9,769 bases of DNA, taken from an uncultured Angelakisella sp. (GTDB lineage Bacteria > Bacillota > Clostridia > Oscillospirales > Ruminococcaceae). This document shows, piece by piece, positions 1 to 6,332 of the stretch; positions within the stretch are counted from its first letter, which is position 1; every line of letters starts with the position of its first letter. The notes beneath the pieces are model-generated. The model saw only the letters and a list, made by a program, of their open reading frames with translations, made no database searches and was not told the DNA's origin. Position numbers and translations under genes: made by a program. The stretch is from assembly GCA_947564495.1 (NCBI GenBank), contig CANOCD010000028.1, positions 1 through 9,769 of the forward strand. The letters run 5' to 3'.

Positions 1-1
1 C

Positions 2-40
2 GAAGGCCGTTACATTGTGCCTGGAGACTTAGGCATCTAA
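2..40 (+). CDS. Possible 3' end of a convergent gene (partial)
   Basis: Only the last 12 codons would be inside the window; they read EGRYIVPGDLGI and end in TAA at 38-40. The gene cannot be identified from this. Support is indirect: the reading is an ordinary protein-like tail, and a GC-rich hairpin with a T-rich flank begins 22 nt after the stop, as expected for a plus-strand gene ending here and converging on the minus-strand operon. Against it, the first 11 bases (CGAAGGCCGTT) recur at 196-206 inside a non-coding hairpin, so this could instead be intergenic repeat sequence. The base to the left of position 2 belongs to a codon outside the window. Confidence 0.35.
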   Translation, partial: EGRYIVPGDLGI

Positions 41-62
41 AGTGTTAAAGCAGGACAGGCCG

Positions 63-102
63 GGGCCTGGAGCCGCTTGTGTGGCTCCGGGCCCTTTGCT
101 TT
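63..102 (+). terminator. Hairpin terminator, plus strand (probable)
   Basis: GGGCCTGGAGCC (63-74) pairs with GGCTCCGGGCCC (83-94) over 12 bp with one G-T wobble and an 8-nt loop. The T-rich stretch TTTGCTTT follows at 95-102. AAAGCA at 47-52 could also pair with TGCTTT at 97-102 and extend the structure. It would end transcription of a plus-strand gene stopping near position 40. On the minus strand no T-run directly follows the stem, so it is better read as a plus-strand terminator, although it may also act as a backstop for the opposite operon. Confidence 0.6.
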
Positions 103-175
103 GCCCGGGCTTTGCGGGCGAATCTTAGGTCGTGCAGGGTACAAGCACAACGGAAAATACACCCCCAAGTCATCC

Positions 176-204
176 CGGCCTTCGGCCCCGCCGGTCGAAG
201 GCCG
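176..204. repeat. Inverted repeat (perfect 9-bp stem)
   Basis: CGGCCTTCG (176-184) is the exact reverse complement of CGAAGGCCG (196-204), separated by 11 nt. TTTCCTT follows on the plus strand, which is too weak a T-tract to call a terminator with confidence. The right arm plus two bases (CGAAGGCCGTT) is identical to the first 11 bases of the window. It may be a remnant of a palindromic intergenic repeat or a secondary terminator. Confidence 0.5.
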
Positions 205-261
205 TTTCCTTCCCCCCAAAATTCCAAGCTGCACTACACAGAAAACTTCCACCCAACCCGC

Positions 262-293
262 AAAAGCCCGGAGGCACCCATGCGCCCCCGGGC
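262..293 (-). terminator. Rho-independent terminator of the seven-gene operon
   Basis: Read on the minus strand, GCCCGGGGGCGC (293-282) pairs with GTGCCTCCGGGC (277-266) across a 4-nt ATGG loop. This gives a 12-bp stem with two G-T wobbles, followed at once by TTTT (265-262). It lies 36 nt past the TAG stop of the lipoprotein gene at 330. Stem, tight loop and T-run are all where an intrinsic terminator should be, and no comparable structure interrupts the operon upstream. Confidence 0.8.
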
Positions 294-329
294 TAAAACT
301 TTGCAGACGAATCCTCAATTTATCCGTGC

Positions 330-1409
330 CTAAATACCACCCCATCCCCCGTCCGCCGGCACCGCCCAATTCCGCAGCAGCCCCTGGACCTCCTCATACT
401 CCACCGAGAATCCCACGCTGTCCCCCTGCCCGGGCAAACTCTCCGCCTCGAACATCACCGACAAGCCGCCGGGGGTGAAAACGATCCGCCCGTCCCAGTC
501 GGCCGCCTCCAGCTTGTCCCGGAACTCCTGCTCCCGAATGCCGCTGGCGTCCAGGAGAGACCGGATGACCTCCCCCTTAGGGACGGCGAACATCTCCCAG
601 GGGTCCAGGCGCTTTCCCGTCACCCGGTCAAAGGCGTCGCCCAGGCGGATCTGCTTCAGCAGATTGCCGTTCTCCTCCCCGGCAGGCAGGGTCAGGACCG
701 TCTCGAAATAGACCACATCCCAGCTGGCGGCGGAGGGGGCCGTTGTCTGCTCCACCAAGCCGGGGGCAAAATCCTGCCCCGGCTCCCGGTAGAGGGCGTA
801 GACCTTCTCCAGCTCCTCTGTCTCGTCATAGAGGAGCCCCCGCTTTTGGTAGTAGTCCAGCACATGGATCTGGGCCTCCTCGTTCAGGAGTTCCAGGCCG
901 GTCACATAGCTGCCCGGGTCCTGTGCCTGGAGCAGTTCGGTTCCGTCGGACAGGCGGTAGGTCCGGCGGCCTTCGTCCTCCATCACGTCCACGGGGGTCC
1001 CGTCTTTCAGGGTCACGGCGGCACGGTCCAGCTGGCCTGCAATGTAGATGTCGTCCGCCTCGTAGGCGGGGATCTTCTCCCCGTCCCCGACGGCCAGATT
1101 CTTTTTTCTGCCGGTGCTGCTGACGTGGAGCCGCTTGTCCAGCCGGACCTCCTCCTGGAAGGCCGCCCGGAGTTCCTCCTTTGTCCCGGAGCCCGACCCC
1201 TGGAGAAAGGTGACAGTTTTGTCGGTGAGGAGCACCCCCACCACCTCCCCGCTGTCGGTCAGGAGGACAATGGCGGTGATCTCCCCCTCCTCCCCGGTCT
1301 GCACCTGGGTCACCAGGCCGGCGATCCAGGTCTCCTTCCCGCCGCAGGCGGTGAGGAGGACAGTCTGGAGCAGCATCAAAGCCAGACCTTTCCGGAACCT
1401 TCCTTTCAT
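330..1409 (-). CDS. Secreted lipoprotein with DUF3298/RsiV-like C-terminal domain
   Basis: This is a 359-aa protein. The N-terminus has a basic start (MKGRFRKG), a hydrophobic stretch and the lipobox L19-T20-A21-C22, so it should be exported, cleaved before Cys22 and lipid-anchored on the outer face of the membrane. The C-terminal part (about 255-348) resembles the DUF3298/RsiV C-terminal domain: it has the FTPGGLSVMFEAE segment near 311-323 and a V-x-Y-E-E-V-Q-G-L-L ending. The middle (about 27-230) is beta-rich and unrecognised. The ATG at 1409 is chosen because AAGGAGG lies 7 nt upstream and the signal peptide starts there. The open frame continues upstream, but only as an out-of-frame shadow of the VWA gene. 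It is the last gene of the operon, 20 nt after the VWA stop and just before the terminator. Its role is unknown; it is the only member expected outside the cytoplasm. Confidence 0.88.
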   Translation of the reverse strand: MKGRFRKGLALMLLQTVLLTACGGKETWIAGLVTQVQTGEEGEITAIVLLTDSGEVVGVLLTDKTVTFLQGSGSGTKEELRAAFQEEVRLDKRLHVSSTGRKKNLAVGDGEKIPAYEADDIYIAGQLDRAAVTLKDGTPVDVMEDEGRRTYRLSDGTELLQAQDPGSYVTGLELLNEEAQIHVLDYYQKRGLLYDETEELEKVYALYREPGQDFAPGLVEQTTAPSAASWDVVYFETVLTLPAGEENGNLLKQIRLGDAFDRVTGKRLDPWEMFAVPKGEVIRSLLDASGIREQEFRDKLEAADWDGRIVFTPGGLSVMFEAESLPGQGDSVGFSVEYEEVQGLLRNWAVPADGGWGGI

Positions 1410-1416
1410 AGCGAAA

Positions 1417-1423
1417 CCTCCTT
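1417..1423 (-). promoter_or_regulatory. Ribosome binding site of the lipoprotein gene
   Basis: AAGGAGG, 7 nt before the ATG at 1409. It fixes the start at the signal peptide rather than at any upstream in-frame codon inside the VWA gene. Confidence 0.85.
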
Positions 1424-1429
1424 GATCTT

Positions 1430-2560
1430 CTACCCCCGCAGGGAGGACTCCAGCAGCTGGGGGAGCTTTTCCGGGGCGCAGGCGAAGCAGGGGATGCCCA
1501 GGGAGGCCACCCGCTGGGCCATCTGCTCGTCGCAGTAGGGCTTGCCGCTGCCGGAGATGGCCAGCAGCACCGTCACCCGGACCCCCGACTGCTTCAGTTC
1601 CTCCAGCCGCCGGAGCAGGGCCGCCCGGTTGCCCCCCTCCTCCAGGTCGGTAATGAGGAAAAACAGCGTCTTGCGGGGATTCTCCACGAACTGCTGACAG
1701 TAGGCCACCGAGCGGTCGATGTCCGTCCCGCCCCCCAGCTGGAACCCGTACAGCAGGTCCACCGGGTCGTCGCACTGTTCGGTGAGGTCCACGATGTTGG
1801 TGTCAAAGGCCACCACCCGGGTCTTGATGCTGGCGATGCTGGCCAGGATGCAGCTGATCACCGAGGCGTAGATCACCGACTCCCCCATGGAACCGCTCTG
1901 GTCGATGTCCAGGATCACCGTCCACTTGTTGGCGGCGGTGGCGCTGGTTCGGTCGAAGAAGTAGAACTTTTCCGGCACGATGGTCCCCAGGCCGGGGTGG
2001 TAGTTTTTCAGATTCCGGGAGATGGTCAGCCGGTAGTCCAGGGCGGAGGCCGAGGGGATGGGGGAGTGCTGGCGGCGGTTCACCGCCGCCGTCACCGCCC
2101 GGCGGATGTCCTGCTCCAGCATCCGATTGAGCTCCTCCACGATCTTGCGGATAAAGGCCCGGACGCTCTCCTTGCTCCGCTTGGGGACCTGGTCTTTCAG
2201 AAGCAGGATGGTGGAGGCCAGGCTGATGTCCGGCTCCAGGTTTTCCAGCAGCTCCGGCTCGAACAGAAGTTGTTTGAGGCCGCACCGCTCCATGGCGTCC
2301 CCTTGGATGACCTTCACCAGGTCCTTGTCAAAGAGGCTGCGGACGTCCCCCAGCCACCGGCTGATCTGGGGGTTGGAGGGTCCCTTCCCTCCCCCGCCGC
2401 CGAAGCCCCCGGTCTCGGCCTTGTTGTAGATGGCCGCCAGGGCCTGGTCCATGATGGCGTCCTCCCCCGAAAGGGAGGCGCCCCCCATCCCGGAGAGGCG
2501 GTCCTGTCCCTCCTCCCCCAGGATGAGCCGCCACCGGCGGAGCCTTGCCTGGGTCTCCAT
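1430..2560 (-). CDS. CoxE-like VWA (von Willebrand factor A) domain protein, MoxR partner
   Basis: This is a 376-aa cytoplasmic protein. Residues 1-200 are mostly helical, with a Gly-rich linker (51-60), then RWLGDVR (68-74) and a long conserved-looking helical block (80-160). The VWA domain fills about 212-376. Its metal-ion-dependent adhesion site is complete: D220-x-S222-G-S224, T279 in GGGTD and D305 in LITD. The layout (N-terminal helical part, C-terminal VWA) is that of the CoxE/ViaA-type proteins that pair with MoxR ATPases, here encoded two genes upstream. The ATG at 2560 is preferred over the in-frame GTG at 2569: AGGAGG (2574-2569) is 8 nt from the ATG but runs into the GTG. The gene follows DUF5682 by 12 nt. 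The partnership with MoxR is inferred from known family pairs. Confidence 0.93.
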   Translation of the reverse strand: METQARLRRWRLILGEEGQDRLSGMGGASLSGEDAIMDQALAAIYNKAETGGFGGGGGKGPSNPQISRWLGDVRSLFDKDLVKVIQGDAMERCGLKQLLFEPELLENLEPDISLASTILLLKDQVPKRSKESVRAFIRKIVEELNRMLEQDIRRAVTAAVNRRQHSPIPSASALDYRLTISRNLKNYHPGLGTIVPEKFYFFDRTSATAANKWTVILDIDQSGSMGESVIYASVISCILASIASIKTRVVAFDTNIVDLTEQCDDPVDLLYGFQLGGGTDIDRSVAYCQQFVENPRKTLFFLITDLEEGGNRAALLRRLEELKQSGVRVTVLLAISGSGKPYCDEQMAQRVASLGIPCFACAPEKLPQLLESSLRG

Positions 2561-2568
2561 GGTCCTCA

Positions 2569-2574
2569 CCTCCT
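2569..2574 (-). promoter_or_regulatory. Ribosome binding site of the VWA gene, overlapping the upstream stop
   Basis: AGGAGG shares bases with the TAG stop (2575-2573) of the DUF5682 gene and sits 8 nt before the ATG at 2560. It overlaps the alternative GTG at 2569, which rules that codon out. The arrangement suggests translational coupling. Confidence 0.85.
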
Positions 2575-4849
2575 ACAGGTCAAAATCGAAGTCGTCCAAA
2601 CCCTCCAGCAGCTCCTTGGCCTCCCCGTCCAGGACGGCGTTCAACGTTTCGCTTGCCTGGCGGGAGTCGATGCCCCAGAGCTCCCCCAGGTTTTCGGCGA
2701 TGCTGTCCTTTTCCTTGGCGGTGAAGTCGGCGAAGGCCCGGCGGAGAAAGACCAGGGCCCGCTTGAACTCCTCCTCGTCCAGGGTGTCCAGGTAGTCGGA
2801 AAGGCTCTGCCACAGGGAGAGCCGGGCGATGAGGGCGTAGCGGTTCCGGGCGGCGAGGCCCTGGAACCACCCGGCCCCCAGCTCGGCGGGGATGCCCTTG
2901 GAAAGGCGGCGGCTCACCTCCAGGTCCAGCTCCTCCGCCGTCATGGCGCTTCTTTCCAAAAGGATGGCGGCGGCGAAGCCGGAGAGCCTGGGGTTCAGGC
3001 AGTCCTGCCGGGCCACCTCCCCCAGGGCCGTCAGCCAGCTTTGGGGGTCCAGAAAGTCGTGGGCCAGCTGGACGCTGTTCAGCCGTTCCATGGATTGGAC
3101 CACCTGCCCGGCGGCGGCGTTGTCGCAGGCGCAGGCCCCGGAGAGGATGAGGCAGCACCGCAGGTAAATTTGCTGCAAGATGGGGACAAGGGGGGCGGGG
3201 TCCAGCAGCCGGAGGCCGCCGTACCGCACCACCTGGGAGAGCCGCTGGGCGGTGGCGGCCAGCTCCTCCAGGGAGGCAGCGTCCACCGCCATCCCCTGGA
3301 GGGCCCGGGTGGCGTAGTCCACCGCCTGGGGCATCCCGCAGGCAAAGGCGTCCTCCAGGACAGCGGCCAGATCGGCCACCCCGGGGGCCTCCTCGGTCCG
3401 CTCCCCCAGCCGGAGGGAGACGGCCTGGGGGATGGTGTCCCCCTTGAGGGCCGATTCCACCAGCTGGATCTCCGCCTCGGGGGTCCACCGGAGGAGCCAC
3501 CGCTCCGCCCAGGTAGCGGCGTCCTGCTGGACCTCCTGCTGTGCCCCGAAGGAGACCTCCAGCACCCGGAGGCGGTGGAGGAAAAAGGACCGGTGGAGGT
3601 CCAGGAAGGCGGCCTCCCGGCTTTTCACCGCCCGGTTTTCCCGGAGGTCCAGGTCCAGCTGCTGGAGGGCCACGTCCCGGTACTTCTCCAGCTTCAGAGT
3701 CCGGAGCTGGCGGTAGAAGTCCTCCTGGATGCTGGTGCGGCTCACCCCCTCGGGAAGGGCGCCGATCTTGGTCCCGATCTCGGCGGCGGCCATCCCCTGG
3801 CTGACGGCGGCCATAGAGCCCTCCCCCAGGCAGGTGACGGCGGCGTCTTTCAGATCCCGCAAAGCGGGGATGGCGGTGCCCGCCGGGCCCCGGAGGACGG
3901 CCAGCTCCCCGGCCAGCCGGGTCCCCTCGATGACGCTGGCCGAGGAGGCGGGGTTGCCCCGCTCCCGGAGCTCCCGGGCCACCCGGGTCAGATACCCCCT
4001 GGCGGCGAAGTCCGGCTCCCCCCGGAGGAAACCCTGCCACAGCAGCTCGTAGTAGGCCGGGGCCCGGTTCCCCGCCCCGTAGCCCGACCGGCTGGAAAGG
4101 CGGTAGTAGGAGTAGGGCATCAGGGTGAAGTTCACCGCCGCCTGGGGCAGGGCGGCAAGCTCCTTTTTGGTCATGGGGGCGGCGGCTTTCAGCCCCTCCA
4201 CGTGGTAGGCCCCGGTGACCACCAGGACCTCCCCGGGGGCGTGGCCTTGGGCCAGGGCTTCTTCTATGCGGGCCCGCATATGGGCCTCCCGGAGGGCGTT
4301 CCAGGCGGGGCCCTCGGGGGCGGCGTCCCCGGCGGCCTCCCGGAGGCTGGCCCCGAACCGGGCGGCCCCCTGGTAGTAGGCGTCGGGGGCGGCGGTGTGC
4401 TCCAGGACACGCTCCCAGAAGGTCTCGTGGCCGTCCTCCCCGGCGGCCTTGTCCAGGGCACGGTAGGGGTCGAAGGGGGCGGCTTCGGGGTCAGATTCCA
4501 CCCCGGCCTCCTCCGGCTGATCCTCCCCCCGGGCCAGGAAAACCCCCGAGGGCAGATCGATGAACCGGCAGTCCGCCCCGTTTTCCTTGGCCCAGCGGAT
4601 GGCCTGGTACTCAGGGGAATACTCCGCCAGGGGGTAGAGGATGGAGCGCACCGGGGCCTCCTGGGTGTAGGCCAGCACCGCCACCGGGGGGACCGTCTCG
4701 GGGCGGACCAGGTCGTCCATCACCGGGGAGAGGTCACAGGGCCCTTCGATGAGGACCAGCCGGGGGCGGGTCTCCTCCAGTTTTTGCAGCAGGTGCCAGG
4801 CCCCGGCGGGGGAAAGGTGCCGGATGCCGAAGATCAGGGGAAGTTCCAT
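2573..4849 (-). CDS. DUF5682-type protein with TraB/TIKI/EreA-like N-terminal domain
   Basis: This 758-aa protein has no signal peptide or membrane segment. The N-terminal part carries spaced motifs reminiscent of the TraB/TIKI/ChaN/erythromycin-esterase superfamily: G8-I-R-H11, then E35-G-P at the end of a hydrophobic strand (LVLIEGPCD), a REAHMR helix at 187-192, and a second G213-A-Y-H216 after a strand (EVLVVTGAYHVEGL). In that superfamily the His and Glu residues form a metal or catalytic site. The remaining two-thirds (about 270-740) is alpha-helical without a recognised fold, and the protein ends in a very acidic tail (DDFDFDL). I identify it as DUF5682 from these features and its place between MoxR and VWA genes. 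AAAGGAGG lies 9 nt before the ATG. Activity and substrate are unknown; it is the most likely enzymatic component apart from the ATPase and the ABM protein. Confidence 0.88.
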   Translation of the reverse strand: MELPLIFGIRHLSPAGAWHLLQKLEETRPRLVLIEGPCDLSPVMDDLVRPETVPPVAVLAYTQEAPVRSILYPLAEYSPEYQAIRWAKENGADCRFIDLPSGVFLARGEDQPEEAGVESDPEAAPFDPYRALDKAAGEDGHETFWERVLEHTAAPDAYYQGAARFGASLREAAGDAAPEGPAWNALREAHMRARIEEALAQGHAPGEVLVVTGAYHVEGLKAAAPMTKKELAALPQAAVNFTLMPYSYYRLSSRSGYGAGNRAPAYYELLWQGFLRGEPDFAARGYLTRVARELRERGNPASSASVIEGTRLAGELAVLRGPAGTAIPALRDLKDAAVTCLGEGSMAAVSQGMAAAEIGTKIGALPEGVSRTSIQEDFYRQLRTLKLEKYRDVALQQLDLDLRENRAVKSREAAFLDLHRSFFLHRLRVLEVSFGAQQEVQQDAATWAERWLLRWTPEAEIQLVESALKGDTIPQAVSLRLGERTEEAPGVADLAAVLEDAFACGMPQAVDYATRALQGMAVDAASLEELAATAQRLSQVVRYGGLRLLDPAPLVPILQQIYLRCCLILSGACACDNAAAGQVVQSMERLNSVQLAHDFLDPQSWLTALGEVARQDCLNPRLSGFAAAILLERSAMTAEELDLEVSRRLSKGIPAELGAGWFQGLAARNRYALIARLSLWQSLSDYLDTLDEEEFKRALVFLRRAFADFTAKEKDSIAENLGELWGIDSRQASETLNAVLDGEAKELLEGLDDFDFDL

Positions 4850-4858
4850 GGGCCGGGG

Positions 4859-4866
4859 CCTCCTTT
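4859..4866 (-). promoter_or_regulatory. Ribosome binding site of the DUF5682 gene
   Basis: AAAGGAGG, 9 nt before the ATG at 4849 and one base after the TAG stop (4870-4868) of the MoxR gene. It supports this start and co-translation of the two genes. Confidence 0.8.
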
Positions 4867-4867
4867 C

Positions 4868-5956
4868 CTATAGTAAATCCTGGCACTCCTTATAGAGCCC
4901 CAGCCAGCGGCTTCCCCGCTTCTTCATCACGTTCTGGAGGTACTCCTTCCAGGCCAGCTTGTCCTTTTCCTCGTCCTTGATGACCGCCCCCGCCAGCCCG
5001 GCGGCAAGGTCCCGGTCGGTGACCGCCCCGCTGCCGAAGCTCCCGGCCAGGGCCATGGAGTTTGCCAGCAGCGAGATGGCCTCGGCGGTGGAGAGCACCC
5101 CGGAGGTCCCCTTGATCTTCTGGGCCCCGTCCAGGGTCTGGCCCTGGCGCAGCTCCCGGAAGATGGTGCAGACCTTCTCCACCACCTCCTGGGCGGGGAG
5201 CTGGGCGGAGAGGTCCAGCCCGGCGGAAAGCTGCTCCACCCGGGTCCGGACGATCTCCATCTCCTCCTCCAGCGTCTCGGGGGCGGGGAGGACCACGATG
5301 TTGAACCGCCGTTTCAGGGCGGCGGACATCTCGTTGACCCCCTTGTCCCGGGTGTTGGCGGTGGCGATGATGGAAAAGCCCTTCCTGGCCGGGACCTCCA
5401 GCCCCAGCTCGGGGACCGAGATCCGCTTTTCCGACAGGATGGAGATGAGGGCGTCCTGGACCTCGCTGGCGCACCGGGAAATTTCCTCCACCCGGGCCAC
5501 GGCTCCTTCCTCCATGGCCCGGTAGACGGGGCTTTTCAGCATGGCGGCGGGGGAGGGTCCCTGGGCGATGAGCATGGCGTAGTTCCAGGAGTAGCGGATC
5601 TGTTCCTCGGTGGTCCCCGCCGTCCCCTGGATGACCCGGGTGGAATCCCCGTTGATGGCGGCGGTGAGGTGCTCCGAGAGCCAGCTTTTGGCTGTCCCCG
5701 GCTCCCCGATGAGGAGGAGGGCCCGGTCGGTGACCAGGGTGGAGATGGCGATCTCCACCAGCCTTTGGTGGCCGATGTACTTGGGGGTGATGGCGGTGCT
5801 CCCCGCCCTGCCCCCGCAGATATAGGTGAGGACCGACCGGGGGGACATCCGCCACCCGGCGGGGACGGGGTACTGTTCGGCGGCGATGAGGGCTTCCAGC
5901 TCCTCCCGGAACAGCTCCTCGGCGGGGAGGCGCTGGACCTTGGTCGTTTCTGACAT
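4868..5956 (-). CDS. MoxR-family AAA+ ATPase
   Basis: This is a 362-aa cytoplasmic ATPase. In order it has an N-terminal helical lead (1-50); Walker A G84-E-P-G-T-A-K90-S91; a segment GTAGTTEEQIRY (111-122) typical of the MoxR insertion; a Walker B position V-A-R-V-E157-E158-I; sensor 1 ATAN201; an arginine pair in LKRRFN (R216/R217) fitting the Arg finger; and a C-terminal helical lid (about 255-345). The first Walker B acid is Glu instead of the usual Asp, while the catalytic Glu158 is kept. MoxR proteins form hexamers that remodel or activate partners, usually with a VWA protein, which this operon supplies. The stop codon of the ABM gene is part of its ribosome binding site (AAAGGAG, 9 nt before the ATG). 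Family assignment is firm; the client is unknown. Confidence 0.95.
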   Translation of the reverse strand: MSETTKVQRLPAEELFREELEALIAAEQYPVPAGWRMSPRSVLTYICGGRAGSTAITPKYIGHQRLVEIAISTLVTDRALLLIGEPGTAKSWLSEHLTAAINGDSTRVIQGTAGTTEEQIRYSWNYAMLIAQGPSPAAMLKSPVYRAMEEGAVARVEEISRCASEVQDALISILSEKRISVPELGLEVPARKGFSIIATANTRDKGVNEMSAALKRRFNIVVLPAPETLEEEMEIVRTRVEQLSAGLDLSAQLPAQEVVEKVCTIFRELRQGQTLDGAQKIKGTSGVLSTAEAISLLANSMALAGSFGSGAVTDRDLAAGLAGAVIKDEEKDKLAWKEYLQNVMKKRGSRWLGLYKECQDLL

Positions 5957-5965
5957 GGCGTGACG

Positions 5966-5972
5966 CTCCTTT
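5966..5972 (-). promoter_or_regulatory. Ribosome binding site of the MoxR gene, overlapping the upstream stop
   Basis: AAAGGAG shares its first two A's with the TAA stop (5973-5971) of the ABM-like gene and sits 9 nt before the ATG at 5956, suggesting coupled translation of the small enzyme and the ATPase. Confidence 0.8.
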
Positions 5973-6303
5973 ACGGTTGGATGAATTTTTGGTCGGCGGC
6001 GGGGATGCCCCCCTCATCGGGGAGGAGCCGCTCTACCCTCATGGAAAGGCCGTATTTCTCCCGCAGGGCGGCGATCTCGGCCATCATGGGGGAGGCGTGG
6101 TGGGCGTCCAGGGCGGCCTGATCCCGCCAGCGGTCGACAAGCAGGACGGTGCAGGGGTCCTCCAGGGGGAGGTAGTAGTCGTACCCCAGGTTCCCCTCCT
6201 CCGCCCGGATTCGGGAGACCACCCCCGAGGCGGTCATCTCCCGGGCGAACCGCCGGGCGTTGTCCCCGGGGCCGGTGTAGTGGATGTGGATGGTGATGGG
6301 CAT
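5971..6303 (-). CDS. Antibiotic biosynthesis monooxygenase (ABM)-like protein, putative quinol monooxygenase
   Basis: This is a 110-aa protein, the usual size of single-domain YgiN-type ABM proteins. It begins with a beta strand (ITIHIHYT), then a helix (ARRFAREMTASGVVSRIRAE), the segment EEGNLGYDYYLP (35-46), a strand LLVDRWRDQAALDAHHASP (54-72) containing the characteristic WxDxxALxxHxxSP-like run, and a last strand LSMRVERL (86-93). ABM proteins are dimeric ferredoxin-like folds that oxidise quinols or polyketide-like compounds without a classical cofactor; some relatives bind haem. The true start is the ATG at 6303, with AAAGGAGG 6 nt upstream; a longer reading would overlap the preceding gene and adds no recognisable domain. 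It lies 29 nt after the helical-repeat gene and 14 nt before MoxR. It is not a standard member of MoxR-VWA loci, so its presence is unusual. Substrate unknown. Confidence 0.9.
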   Translation of the reverse strand: MPITIHIHYTGPGDNARRFAREMTASGVVSRIRAEEGNLGYDYYLPLEDPCTVLLVDRWRDQAALDAHHASPMMAEIAALREKYGLSMRVERLLPDEGGIPAADQKFIQP

Positions 6304-6309
6304 GGGGGG

Positions 6310-6317
6310 CCTCCTTT
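6310..6317 (-). promoter_or_regulatory. Ribosome binding site of the ABM-like gene
   Basis: AAAGGAGG, 6 nt before the ATG at 6303. It decides the start against longer in-frame alternatives that begin inside the upstream gene. Confidence 0.85.
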
Positions 6318-6332
6318 CCCGGAGCGGCAGGT

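Larger units (their letters stand above)
41..329. other. Hairpin-rich convergent intergenic region
   Basis: About 290 bases hold no gene I can support; the short ORFs here run through the hairpins and have low-complexity Pro/Arg/Ala-rich products with no plausible ribosome binding site. The region contains three strong inverted repeats (63-94, 176-204, 266-293) and a degenerate direct repeat: CCCGGGC followed by TTTGCGGGCGAATC (104-124) and CCCGGGC, then TTTGCAGACGAATC (287-313), 12 of 14 matching in the second block. The first and last hairpins look like terminators for the two converging transcripts. Confidence 0.6.

Noticed and set aside
37..478. Several short frames on both strands over the left intergenic region
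   Set aside because: They run through the terminator hairpins or the end of the lipoprotein gene, have compositionally biased products and no initiation signals. Their partial mutual similarity comes from the DNA repeats.
1410..1775. N-terminal extension of the lipoprotein frame into the VWA gene (122 extra residues)
   Set aside because: The extension is an out-of-frame reading of the VWA domain, rich in Gly/Pro/Arg, and would hide the signal peptide. A strong AAGGAGG precedes the ATG at 1409.
2561..2569. GTG start for the VWA gene
   Set aside because: The ribosome binding site overlaps the GTG itself, leaving no spacer; the ATG nine bases downstream has an ideal 8-nt spacer.
2580..4040. 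A 486-codon minus-strand frame inside the DUF5682 gene
   Set aside because: A different-frame shadow with Gly/Pro/Arg-rich product and no motif or ribosome binding site.
1997..4873. A 958-codon plus-strand open frame antisense to the DUF5682 and VWA genes
   Set aside because: Its product is a low-complexity Gly/Pro/Leu/Val/His-rich sequence without any domain, as expected from the shadow frame of GC-rich genes. The minus strand encodes clear families with ribosome binding sites over the same span.
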